This document shows, piece by piece, positions 8,637-16,680 of a stretch of 37,861 nt of DNA. The translations under genes and the position numbers were made by a program. Origin of the DNA: Chloroflexota bacterium (GTDB lineage: Bacteria > Chloroflexota > Anaerolineae > Anaerolineales > Anaerolineaceae); the NCBI GenBank assembly GCA_029777225.1, contig JAKOSR010000197.1, positions 1 through 37,861 of the forward strand. The letters run 5' to 3'. Position 1 is the stretch's first letter; the number at the start of each line of letters is the position of its first letter. The notes under the pieces are model-generated. The model was not told the DNA's origin, did not search any database, and saw only the letters and a list, made by a program, of their open reading frames with translations.

Positions 8637-9584
8637 TCAGGGCACAATCCAGGTGCCGGTTTTCCCATCCAGGGCTTCCTTGATGTGTTCAGGGTCGGTG
8701 ATGAGGGCTTTCCTTCCGCCTTTTTCCATGTATTTGAGAATAGCCTGGATTTTTGGCAGCATAGAGCCTTTGGCAAAGTGACCCTGCGCCATGTACTCCT
8801 TGGCTTCTTCCACGCTCATTTGGTCCAGGAATTTCTGGTCAGGTTTATTGAAATTAATCGCCACCTTCTCGACTGCGGTGCTAATCAGGAACAGGTCGGC
8901 ATCAATCATGCTCGCCAGGATGGCGCTCCCAAAATCCTTGTCGATAACCGCTTCCACACCAGTCAGGCTTCCGTCAGGCATTTGCTGCACCGGAATGCCG
9001 CCGCCTCCTACCGCGACAACCACGAATCCCTCATCAATCAGCCCGCGGATGGCATCCGCCTCAACAATCACCTGCGGGATGGGGGAGGGAACCACGCGCC
9101 GCCAGCCGCGGCCGGCGTCCTCAACCATCGTCCAGCCCAGCTCGGCCATCTTTGCCTTGGCTTGCTCCTCGCTCATGAACGAGCCAATCGGTTTGCTGGG
9201 GTTCTGGAACGCGGGGTCCTTGCTATCCACCACCGTTTGCGTGATGATGGTCGCGGCTTGCTTCTTGATGCCCCTTTTCAGGAATTCGTTGTGCAGCGCC
9301 TGTTGGAACATGTAACCAATGGAGCCCTGGGAATCTGCGCCGCAGTAGTCCAGCGGCACTTCGTGCAGCTCATGCGCGGAAAGTTCTGACCTGCGCAGGA
9401 TGAAACCCACTTGTGGACCGTTGCCATGCGTGACCACCACATCCCAGCCATCCAAAATCATGTCCGCGATGTGTACCATCGTGTCCACAGCTGCCTGGTA
9501 TTGGTCCTGGACTGTTTGGTGGTTTTTATCCTTAATTAATGCGTTGCCGCCCACCGCGACGACTGCCAAACCTTTTCTTTCCAT
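8637..9584 (-). CDS. arcC: Carbamate kinase
   Basis: MERKGLAVVAVGGNALIKDK...VVTHGNGPQVGFILRR...AVGGGGIPV...DKDFGSAILASMIDADLFLISTAVEKV; SD TTAGGAGAG before ATG at 9584. Confidence 0.95.
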   Translation of the reverse strand: MERKGLAVVAVGGNALIKDKNHQTVQDQYQAAVDTMVHIADMILDGWDVVVTHGNGPQVGFILRRSELSAHELHEVPLDYCGADSQGSIGYMFQQALHNEFLKRGIKKQAATIITQTVVDSKDPAFQNPSKPIGSFMSEEQAKAKMAELGWTMVEDAGRGWRRVVPSPIPQVIVEADAIRGLIDEGFVVVAVGGGGIPVQQMPDGSLTGVEAVIDKDFGSAILASMIDADLFLISTAVEKVAINFNKPDQKFLDQMSVEEAKEYMAQGHFAKGSMLPKIQAILKYMEKGGRKALITDPEHIKEALDGKTGTWIVP

Positions 9585-9646
9585 ATATTTCTCTCCTAAA
9601 ATTGACATCAATTTTTCTGTTTCCGTGTGTTTCGGAAACAATAATT

Positions 9647-11032
9647 TTACTCCGCAATCAGCCGTCGTGAAGCTTTGTTGTGCCTTTCCACATGCGTTGG
9701 CAGGTCCAGCGTGCGCAGTTGTCCATCCCCGACAATAACTTCCCCACCCACCACGGTCCAGTTGGCTTTGACAGGCGCGCAGAACACGACCGCGGCCACC
9801 GGGTCTTCCAGCGCGCCGGCATAATCCACCTTGTTCAGGTCAATGGCGAAGAAATCCGCGCATTTTCCCACTTCCAGGCTGCCGATATCCGTCCGACCCA
9901 ACACTGAAGCTCCCCCGCGTGTGGCCACCCGCAAAGCCTGCCTGGCGGTCATCAGTGGTGGCGCGTCTGGTGCGGAGCGTGAAGCGCCCTTGATTCCGCT
10001 GTGCAACCGGGCCAGCAGCATGGCCTGCCGTGCCTCATTCAGCATGTGCGAGCCGTCGTTGCTCGCCGACCCGTCCACACCCAAGCCCAGCTTCACTCCC
10101 CGCGCGAGCATTTTCATCACCGGCGCGATGCCTGAAGCCAGCCGCATGTTGGAGGACGGGCAATGTGCCACACCACAGCCATGCTGGGCGTAAAGGTCCA
10201 CCTCGGCGTCATTAACCCACACGGAATGGGCGAACCACACGTCGTTTCCAATCCAATCCACGCTCTGCATATACGCCACGGGTTTTTGTCCGAACTTTTG
10301 CAGGCAGAAATCATCCTCGTCCTCGGTCTCCGCCAGGTGCGTGTGCAGGTGCACATGGTATTCCCGCGCCAGCTGCGCCGACTGGCGCATCAATTCACCG
10401 GTAACACTGAACGGCGAACACGGCGCCAGCACAATCTGCAACTTTGAACCAGGCTCCGGGTTGTGGTATCTCTGGATGACCCTCAGGCTGTCCTTCAGGA
10501 TGTTTTCTTCGCTATCGGTCACGCTGTCCGGGGGCAGCCCGCCCTCGGATTCCCCCAGGCTCATGGACCCGCGTGCGGCGTGTAACCGCAGACCCACAAT
10601 TCTTGCGCCTTCGATTTCATCGTCCAGCCTGGCACCATTGGGGAACAGGTACAGGTGGTCCGAGGATGTCGTGCAACCCGTGAGCGCCAGTTCGGCCAGC
10701 GCAGTTTGCGTGCTGATGAACACGTCCTCGGGTGTCATACGTGCCCAAATGGGATACAGCGTTTTCAACCAGTTGAACAGGTTGGCGTCCTGTGTTCCAG
10801 GCACCGCGCGCGTCAGGGTTTGGTAGAAATGGTGGTGCGTGTTCACCATGCCGGGAAAAACAATGTGGCCGGCCAGGTCCAACACTTCGTCCGCGTCCTG
10901 AGGCAGTGCTTCAACCGGGCCAATTTGCTCGATAAAGCCATCCCGGCAAAAAATGGCCGCTCCGCGCAACTCGCGGAGGGCATCATCCATGGTTACGATC
11001 ATTTCGGCGTTTTTTACCAATAAGGTCGTCAT
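9647..11032 (-). CDS. 8-oxoguanine deaminase (SsnA/AtzB-like amidohydrolase)
   Basis: GMVNTHHHFYQTLTRAVPGTQDANLFNWLKTLYPIWARMTPEDVF, GSMSLGESEGGLPPD, CPSSNMRLASGIAPV, LGVDGSASNDGSHM: signature segments of the 8-oxoguanine deaminase family; SD AGGAGA. Confidence 0.88.
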   Translation of the reverse strand: MTTLLVKNAEMIVTMDDALRELRGAAIFCRDGFIEQIGPVEALPQDADEVLDLAGHIVFPGMVNTHHHFYQTLTRAVPGTQDANLFNWLKTLYPIWARMTPEDVFISTQTALAELALTGCTTSSDHLYLFPNGARLDDEIEGARIVGLRLHAARGSMSLGESEGGLPPDSVTDSEENILKDSLRVIQRYHNPEPGSKLQIVLAPCSPFSVTGELMRQSAQLAREYHVHLHTHLAETEDEDDFCLQKFGQKPVAYMQSVDWIGNDVWFAHSVWVNDAEVDLYAQHGCGVAHCPSSNMRLASGIAPVMKMLARGVKLGLGVDGSASNDGSHMLNEARQAMLLARLHSGIKGASRSAPDAPPLMTARQALRVATRGGASVLGRTDIGSLEVGKCADFFAIDLNKVDYAGALEDPVAAVVFCAPVKANWTVVGGEVIVGDGQLRTLDLPTHVERHNKASRRLIAE

Positions 11033-11051
11033 GGCTCTCCTGTTCGTGGAA

Positions 11052-11942
11052 TTACTTTTGGGTGTTCAAATCCGCCAGTTCGCGCGCGTGCAGCGTGTTT
11101 TGCAGCAGCAGCGCGATGGTCATAGGTCCAACTCCGCCGGGAACCGGTGTGATGGCCGAGGCAACTTCCGCGGCTTCTTCATACGCCACGTCGCCAACCA
11201 GCCGGCTGCCTTTGGGGGATGTCGGATCTTCAATCCGGTTGATGCCCACGTCGATCACCACCGCGCCTGGCTTTATCCAGTCTTTTTTAACCATTTCTGG
11301 CTGTCCAATCGCTGCCACCAACACGTCCGCCTGTCGGCAAACCCCGGCGAGGTCCCGCGTGCGGGAGTGGCAGATGGTCACTGTCGCGTTGGCTTTCACC
11401 AGTAACAGCGCCACAGGCATTCCCACGATGTTCGAGCGCCCCAGCACCACGGCATTCGCGCCAGCCAGCTTGGCCCCCGCCCGCTCCAACAGCACCATCA
11501 CACCCGCAGGTGTGCACGGCACAAACAACGGCGTACGCCCTTTTTGTGCCAGCCGCCCGATATTAATCGGGTGGAAACCGTCCACATCCTTGCCAAGCTG
11601 GATGGTGGCCAGTATCTTTTCTTCATCCAAATGAGCCGGCAGCGGTAACTGCACCAATATGCCGTTGATGGTGGGGTCCTCGTTTAGCTCTCGCACCTTC
11701 GCTTCCACCTGTTCCTGGGTGGCATCCCCCGGCAATTCCACGCCGATTGAATGGATGCCAACTTCCGCGCAGGCCTTCTGCTTGTTGCGCACGTAGACCT
11801 TTGAAGCCGGGTTTTCCCCCACCAATACTGTGGCCAGCCCGGGCACGGGCAGACCTTTTGAGACTCGCAGCGCGACGGCCTCCTTCACTTTTTCCCTGGT
11901 TTCAGCGGCTATTTGTTTTCCATCGATGATAGTAGCGGTCAT
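11052..11942 (-). CDS. folD: Bifunctional methylene-THF dehydrogenase / methenyl-THF cyclohydrolase
   Basis: PGLATVLVGENPASKVYVRNKQKACAEVGI, QLPLPAHLDEEKIL, GKDVDGFHPINIGRL, TPVPGGVGPMTIALLL. Confidence 0.97.
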   Translation of the reverse strand: MTATIIDGKQIAAETREKVKEAVALRVSKGLPVPGLATVLVGENPASKVYVRNKQKACAEVGIHSIGVELPGDATQEQVEAKVRELNEDPTINGILVQLPLPAHLDEEKILATIQLGKDVDGFHPINIGRLAQKGRTPLFVPCTPAGVMVLLERAGAKLAGANAVVLGRSNIVGMPVALLLVKANATVTICHSRTRDLAGVCRQADVLVAAIGQPEMVKKDWIKPGAVVIDVGINRIEDPTSPKGSRLVGDVAYEEAAEVASAITPVPGGVGPMTIALLLQNTLHARELADLNTQK

Positions 11943-11961
11943 ATGTTTCTCTCCGGCAGTG

Positions 11962-11967
11962 ATTATA
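11962..11967 (-). promoter_or_regulatory. Putative -10 element of the folD operon
   Basis: TATAAT on minus strand 20 nt upstream of folD ATG; no convincing -35. Confidence 0.5.
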
Positions 11968-11981
11968 TCTTAAACAGTAGG

Positions 11982-11987
11982 TATAAT
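11982..11987 (+). promoter_or_regulatory. Putative -10 element of udk, consistent with a leaderless transcript
   Basis: TATAAT ends 6 nt before the ATG at 11994; no SD present. Confidence 0.5.
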
Positions 11988-11993
11988 TCTGTT

Positions 11994-12623
11994 ATGGCTA
12001 TCAATCGTGAACCACTGGTAATCGGCATTGCGGGTGGATCTGGCTCCGGGAAAACTACCCTCGCCCAGTCCATCCTGCATCAAATCGGGGAGAGCCGTAT
12101 CGCTTTCCTCCCCCACGACGCGTATTATCGCGATCAGGCTGACCTCCCTTACGAGGAGCGCGTGAAGGTTAACTACGACCACCCGGACGCGCTTGAAACC
12201 GGTTTGCTCATCGAGCATATCGAATCCCTGAAGGCCGGCCACTCGATTGACCTGCCCGTGTACGACTTTGTCGCCTATACCCGCTCCCCTGAGACCATCC
12301 GCGTGGAACCCAAGTCGATAATCCTGGTGGAAGGGATTCTTATCTTCGCTGAGCCAAAGCTGCGTACCCTCTTTAACATGAAGTTGTTTGTGGATGCCGA
12401 CCCCGACTTGTGTTTCATCCGTCGCCTCCAGCGCGACATCACCGAACGCGGCCGCCCGCTCGAATCCGTCATCCAACAGTACCTTTTCACGGTCCGTCCG
12501 AGCTACATCGAGTTCGTGGAACCCTCCAAGCGCTTTGCCGATGTCATCATTCCCGAGGGGGGCAAAAACGCTGTTGCCCTGCAGATGGTCATCGCGCGCC
12601 TCAAGGGCATGCTCGACGAGTAA
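11994..12623 (+). CDS. udk: Uridine kinase
   Basis: MAINREPLVIGIAGGSGSGKTTLAQSI (P-loop), HDAYYRDQADLPYEERVKVNYDHPDALE, VEGILIFAEPKLR, FIRRLQRDITERGR. Confidence 0.95.
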   Translation: MAINREPLVIGIAGGSGSGKTTLAQSILHQIGESRIAFLPHDAYYRDQADLPYEERVKVNYDHPDALETGLLIEHIESLKAGHSIDLPVYDFVAYTRSPETIRVEPKSIILVEGILIFAEPKLRTLFNMKLFVDADPDLCFIRRLQRDITERGRPLESVIQQYLFTVRPSYIEFVEPSKRFADVIIPEGGKNAVALQMVIARLKGMLDE

Positions 12624-12629
12624 ACCTCC

Positions 12630-13178
12630 TTGGAACCCGCTCCCGCTCTTACAAAAAAACAGGTCATCCTCCGCGTTTTCTTGCTGGCCCTCGTGCTGGC
12701 CGGCACGGTCCTGCTGATAGTTTTCCGCGATAAACTCCAAAGCCTCGAATCCCTGGGTTACCCGGGAATTTTTCTGCTCTCCCTGCTCTCCAACGCTACC
12801 ATCATTGTCCCACTGCCGGGTGTCATTATCACCTCGGCCATGGCCATGGTCTTCAACCCGTTTTGGGTGGCCATCGCGGCCGGCCTGGGCGCGGCTCTGG
12901 GGGAGCTCTCCGGCTACCTTGCCGGCGTCGCGGGCCAGGTGGTCCTCCAGGACTCGGAAAATTTGCGTAAGTTGTCAGGTTGGATTACCAGGCATGGGGA
13001 GTGGGCCATTCTGTTCCTTGCGCTGGTGCCCAACCCGCTTTTCGACATGGCCGGCATCCTGGCCGGCTCAAGCCGCATGCCTGTGGCCAAATTCCTTTTC
13101 TTCTGCGCGGTTGGCAAGATTATCAAAATGTTGCTTTTCGCCTACCTTGGGGCGGGTCTGTTTTCCATCTTCCGCTAA
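12630..13178 (+). CDS. VTT-domain (SNARE-associated/TVP38-like) membrane protein
   Basis: GYPGIFLLSLLSNATIIVPLPGVI...GAALGELSGYLAG...ALVPNPLFDMAGILAGSSRMP; TTG start 7 nt after the udk stop. Confidence 0.75.
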   Translation: MEPAPALTKKQVILRVFLLALVLAGTVLLIVFRDKLQSLESLGYPGIFLLSLLSNATIIVPLPGVIITSAMAMVFNPFWVAIAAGLGAALGELSGYLAGVAGQVVLQDSENLRKLSGWITRHGEWAILFLALVPNPLFDMAGILAGSSRMPVAKFLFFCAVGKIIKMLLFAYLGAGLFSIFR

Positions 13179-13241
13179 AAACCATTCGCTTTTTCAGTGA
13201 TAGAATGACAGGCTGCAAAAACAAGTAAGACTGGAAAATGT

Positions 13242-13907
13242 ATGACACATATCATTGAAATGTTGCGCGTTTGGTCCGAAGGCATCATGATGGCGCTGGG
13301 TTATCCCGGCATCACCCTCGTGATGTTCCTGGAATGCGTTTTTCCGCCCATTCCTTCCGAAGTGGTCATGCCCCTCGCGGGTTTCCTGGTCAGCCAGGGC
13401 AAATTCAACTTTTGGGCGGTCATACTGGCCGGCACCCTGGGCTCCATCATCGGTGCCCTGCTCCTTTATGGCTTGGGGGCCTGGGCGGATGAAGCTGTCC
13501 TGCGTAATTGGGTCCGCAAACATGGCAAATGGATACAGGTGGGCGAGGACGATTTGGACCGCGCCAGTGCCTGGTTTGGCAAGTATGGCGAGCCGGTCAT
13601 CTTCTTTGGCCGCCTCATTCCCATCGTCCGCAGCCTCATTTCCATCCCCGCGGGTCTCGACCACATGCCCATGCCCAAGTTCCTGGGCTTCACCCTGCTT
13701 GGTTCGTTTATGTGGAACATCGTTTTGGCCTACGGCGGTGTGTTGCTTGGTGAAAACTGGCAAAAAATCATCGGCTGGCTGGACCTTTACCAAAACGTGG
13801 TCCTGGTCATCCTGGTCATTGCGTTTGTCGCCTTCCTCGCCTGGCTTATTACCCGCGCCCGTAAAGCCCGCCTGGCCCGCCCGTCCGAAACACCCAACCA
13901 GGACTAA
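13242..13907 (+). CDS. DedA family membrane protein
   Basis: ECVFPPIPSEVVMPLAGFLVSQG, GALLLYGLGAWADE, FFGRLIPIVRSLISIPAGLDHMPMPKFL. Confidence 0.92.
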   Translation: MTHIIEMLRVWSEGIMMALGYPGITLVMFLECVFPPIPSEVVMPLAGFLVSQGKFNFWAVILAGTLGSIIGALLLYGLGAWADEAVLRNWVRKHGKWIQVGEDDLDRASAWFGKYGEPVIFFGRLIPIVRSLISIPAGLDHMPMPKFLGFTLLGSFMWNIVLAYGGVLLGENWQKIIGWLDLYQNVVLVILVIAFVAFLAWLITRARKARLARPSETPNQD

Positions 13908-13929
13908 ACCATCTCCAAAAACCAAAAGT

Positions 13930-13955
13930 CCCGCCCACCCAGGGCGGGCTTTTTT
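13930..13955 (+). terminator. Rho-independent terminator after dedA
   Basis: CCCGCCC-ACCCA-GGGCGGG then CTTTTTT. Confidence 0.85.
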
Positions 13956-14000
13956 CACCCTGAAGTCACCATTTTCAATAGGTCCCAGCCGGTTTACAGG

Positions 14001-14006
14001 TATAAT
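14001..14006 (+). promoter_or_regulatory. Putative -10 of rsmG, consistent with a leaderless transcript
   Basis: TATAAT followed by 7 nt (TTCCGCC) and ATG at 14014; no SD. Confidence 0.5.
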
Positions 14007-14013
14007 TTCCGCC

Positions 14014-14733
14014 ATGCAAACATGGATGGACTCCGCCCGGGAATGGCTGGGGATTACGCTGACCAATGCACAGGTCGAAATGTTTCAGCGCTTTGAAGAT
14101 GAATTGTTGGAGTGGAACCAGCGCTTCAACCTGACCGCCATCCGCGATTCTGAAAGCGTCCAGCGCCGTCATTTCCTTGATTCCCTCAGCTGCCTGCTCG
14201 CGCTCGACCCAACCCAGCCCCCTGCCTCCCTCATCGACATCGGCACGGGTGCCGGCCTGCCGGGCATCCCGCTCAAGATTCTGTTTCCCTCAATGGCGCT
14301 CACCCTCGTCGAATCCATCCAAAAGAAGGCCAACTTCTGTGCTCACATGGTGGAAACGCTCCAGCTTTCAGATAGCCACGTGCTCGCCCTCCGCGCGGAA
14401 GACGTCGCCCGCGACCCCGCCCAGCGCGACGCCTATGCCCTGGCCACCGCCCGGGCTGTGGCTGGCACGCCCACGCTGGTGGAATACCTACTGCCCCTCG
14501 TCCGCGTGGGTGGCTTGGCCATCATGCAAAAAGGCGCTAACATCGAGGATGAACTCCATCAGAGTGCCAATGTCATCCGCCTGCTCGGCGGCCGGTTGCG
14601 CTCGGTCATCCCCCTCACCGTGCCTGGTGTGGAAGGGAATCGTACCCTGGTCGTCCTGGAGAAAATCAAGCCCACTCCTCTGGGCTTCCCCCGCCGCACC
14701 GGCCTGGCGGCCAAAGACCCCATCCTAAACTAA
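14014..14733 (+). CDS. rsmG: 16S rRNA (guanine527-N7)-methyltransferase
   Basis: FEDELLEWNQRFNLTAIRDSESVQRRHFLDSL, LIDIGTGAGLPGIPLKI, ALATARAVAGTPTLVEYLLPL. Confidence 0.95.
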   Translation: MQTWMDSAREWLGITLTNAQVEMFQRFEDELLEWNQRFNLTAIRDSESVQRRHFLDSLSCLLALDPTQPPASLIDIGTGAGLPGIPLKILFPSMALTLVESIQKKANFCAHMVETLQLSDSHVLALRAEDVARDPAQRDAYALATARAVAGTPTLVEYLLPLVRVGGLAIMQKGANIEDELHQSANVIRLLGGRLRSVIPLTVPGVEGNRTLVVLEKIKPTPLGFPRRTGLAAKDPILN

Positions 14734-14755
14734 AAAATTGATAGGTAGTACAACC

Positions 14756-15769
14756 ATGCAAAATAAACCCGACCTGACCTTTTTCTGTGAACTTCCCGCC
14801 AGGGAGCTTGCCGCTTTATTCGAGGACCGCTTCGTACTTGATGACCTCAAAACCCTCAACGCCGCGGTTTCCCTTGGCATCCTTGACCTTTCCCCGGAGC
14901 GTGCCGAAGTTGTTCGCAAGATGAACCTACTCAACATCCCGGTCATCGCCTGGTTGCTTTTACCCAAAGACCAGGGCTATTGGTTCAACCTCGAAAACTA
15001 CCCCTATGCCATTGCCCGTTATGAAGACTTCAAGATTTGGTCGCGCGAAAACGACCTCCGTTGGGCCGGCATCGGCTTGGATATCGAACCCGACTACAAC
15101 CAGATGGAAGCCTTCCACACCCACGATCCCCGTTTCTACGTGGATGCGTTCAAACGCCTTAATGACCACCTGGCTTACGACCAGGCTATGTTGGCTTATA
15201 CCGGCCTGGTGCACCAGGCTCATGCCGACGGTTTCGAGGTGGAGGCCTACCACATCCCCCAAATTACCGACGACCGTAAAGCCGGTTCGAACGTGCTCCA
15301 ACGCCTGGTTGGGTTGGTGGACGTGCCCGTTGACCGCGAAGTGCTGATGCTCTATTCCAGCTTTTCACCTTCAAAAGGCCACGCGCTCCTCGCCGAGTAT
15401 GCCAGCGAAACTGATTCTGTCGGTATCGGCAACACTGGCGGCGGCGTCCAAATCGAGGGCTGGGATGAAGAGCCTTACCTGACCTGGGAGGATTTTTCCA
15501 CTGACCTGCGCCTGGCCTGGCAGACCGGCAAACCTGTGCACATCTTCAGCCTGGAGGGTTGCGTCCGCCAGGGCTTCCTCGACCGGTTAATCACCTTTGA
15601 CTGGAACCAGGCGGTGCCAACCCAGCCGGATACCAACCCGGTCAAGCTGATGCGCAAGGGATTGCAGACCCTGCTTTGGGCAGTTCAGCGTCCCTGGGTT
15701 ATCCTGGCAGGGCTTTCCGCCCTGGTGGGTGGCCTGCTTTTTAGAAAAGGCAGTAACAAGAATAACTAA
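14756..15769 (+). CDS. Uncharacterised protein, TIM-barrel-like with C-terminal TM anchor
   Basis: MQNKPDLTFFCELPARELAALFEDR...IPVIAWLLLPKDQGYWFN...WAGIGLDIEPDYNQ...; C-terminal PWVILAGLSALVGGLLFRKGSNKNN. Confidence 0.75.
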   Translation: MQNKPDLTFFCELPARELAALFEDRFVLDDLKTLNAAVSLGILDLSPERAEVVRKMNLLNIPVIAWLLLPKDQGYWFNLENYPYAIARYEDFKIWSRENDLRWAGIGLDIEPDYNQMEAFHTHDPRFYVDAFKRLNDHLAYDQAMLAYTGLVHQAHADGFEVEAYHIPQITDDRKAGSNVLQRLVGLVDVPVDREVLMLYSSFSPSKGHALLAEYASETDSVGIGNTGGGVQIEGWDEEPYLTWEDFSTDLRLAWQTGKPVHIFSLEGCVRQGFLDRLITFDWNQAVPTQPDTNPVKLMRKGLQTLLWAVQRPWVILAGLSALVGGLLFRKGSNKNN

Positions 15770-15810
15770 CTCCCCCTTCGGAGCAAAAAAACTAATCCAC
15801 ACGCCGTCCC

Positions 15811-16680
15811 TCAGGCCGTCGCCTGCGTGGCAGGCGCGTCCGTGTTTTCGCGCGCGGGCCACGCCGCCACCAGCGCGTTCCATTCCGATATGCTGAGCGT
15901 CTCGGCTCGTCGCTGCGGGGCGACCTTTGCCTTCTCCAACAAACGCTCGGTTTCTTCCGTTTTGATTCCCATCCCTCCCGAGAGCGAATTGCGCAAATTT
16001 TTCCGCTTCTGGGAGAAGCCCGCCCGCGCGAGCGAGAAGAATAAATCCAGGTCTTGCGGCCGGACCAGCGGCGTGTCATACAGGTCAATGGTCAAAACCG
16101 CAGAATCCACGTCCGGTGCCGGGAAAAAGCACCCGGCTGGGATGCGCGCGGCCATCTCTGGTTTGCCGAAAATGTGCACCGAGAGTGCCAGCAGGCTCAT
16201 CTTCCCGTCCTGGGCCACAATCCGCTCCGCTACTTCCTTCTGGATGGTCAATGTGATACGCGTCGGTTTTTGCTCGGCTGCCAACAGGTGCCGGATTAAG
16301 GCCGACGTGATGTAATAGGGGATGTTGGCCACCACCTGGTACCCCACGTGTGGCATAATTTCACCCGGGTTCAACGCCAGCATGTCCCCTTCAATAATCC
16401 TGACGTTGTCTTTTCCCGCCAGCGCTTCCCGCAAAGGCGCGATGAGGCCGCGGTCCACCTCCACCGCGCACACCGACGCGGCGCGTTGGGCCAGCAGGTA
16501 CGTCAGGCTCCCCACCCCCGCCCCGATTTCCAGCACATGGTCGCCTTCTGCCAATTTCGCGGCCTCCATCACCTTGTGCAGCCCGGAAGGCTCTGTGAGG
16601 AAGTTTTGCCCGAGCGATTTGCGCGGTTTGATGTTGTGTTTCTTGAGCAAAGCCTGGGTGTTCAGATATTGATAGGTCAT
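15811..16680 (-). CDS. rsmA: 16S rRNA dimethyladenosine transferase
   Basis: MTYQYLNTQALLKKHNIKPRKSLGQNFL, VLEIGAGVGSLTYLLA, VVANIPYYITSALIRHLL; start overlaps upstream stop as ATGA. Confidence 0.96.
   Translation of the reverse strand: MTYQYLNTQALLKKHNIKPRKSLGQNFLTEPSGLHKVMEAAKLAEGDHVLEIGAGVGSLTYLLAQRAASVCAVEVDRGLIAPLREALAGKDNVRIIEGDMLALNPGEIMPHVGYQVVANIPYYITSALIRHLLAAEQKPTRITLTIQKEVAERIVAQDGKMSLLALSVHIFGKPEMAARIPAGCFFPAPDVDSAVLTIDLYDTPLVRPQDLDLFFSLARAGFSQKRKNLRNSLSGGMGIKTEETERLLEKAKVAPQRRAETLSISEWNALVAAWPARENTDAPATQATA

Noticed and set aside
8478-9389. 303-aa plus-strand ORF
   Set aside because: Antisense to thrC and arcC, both strongly supported; shadow ORF.
11970-12740. 256-aa minus-strand ORF
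   Set aside because: Antisense to udk with confident kinase motifs.
13194-14066. 290-aa minus-strand ORF
   Set aside because: Antisense to dedA and runs through its terminator; shadow ORF.
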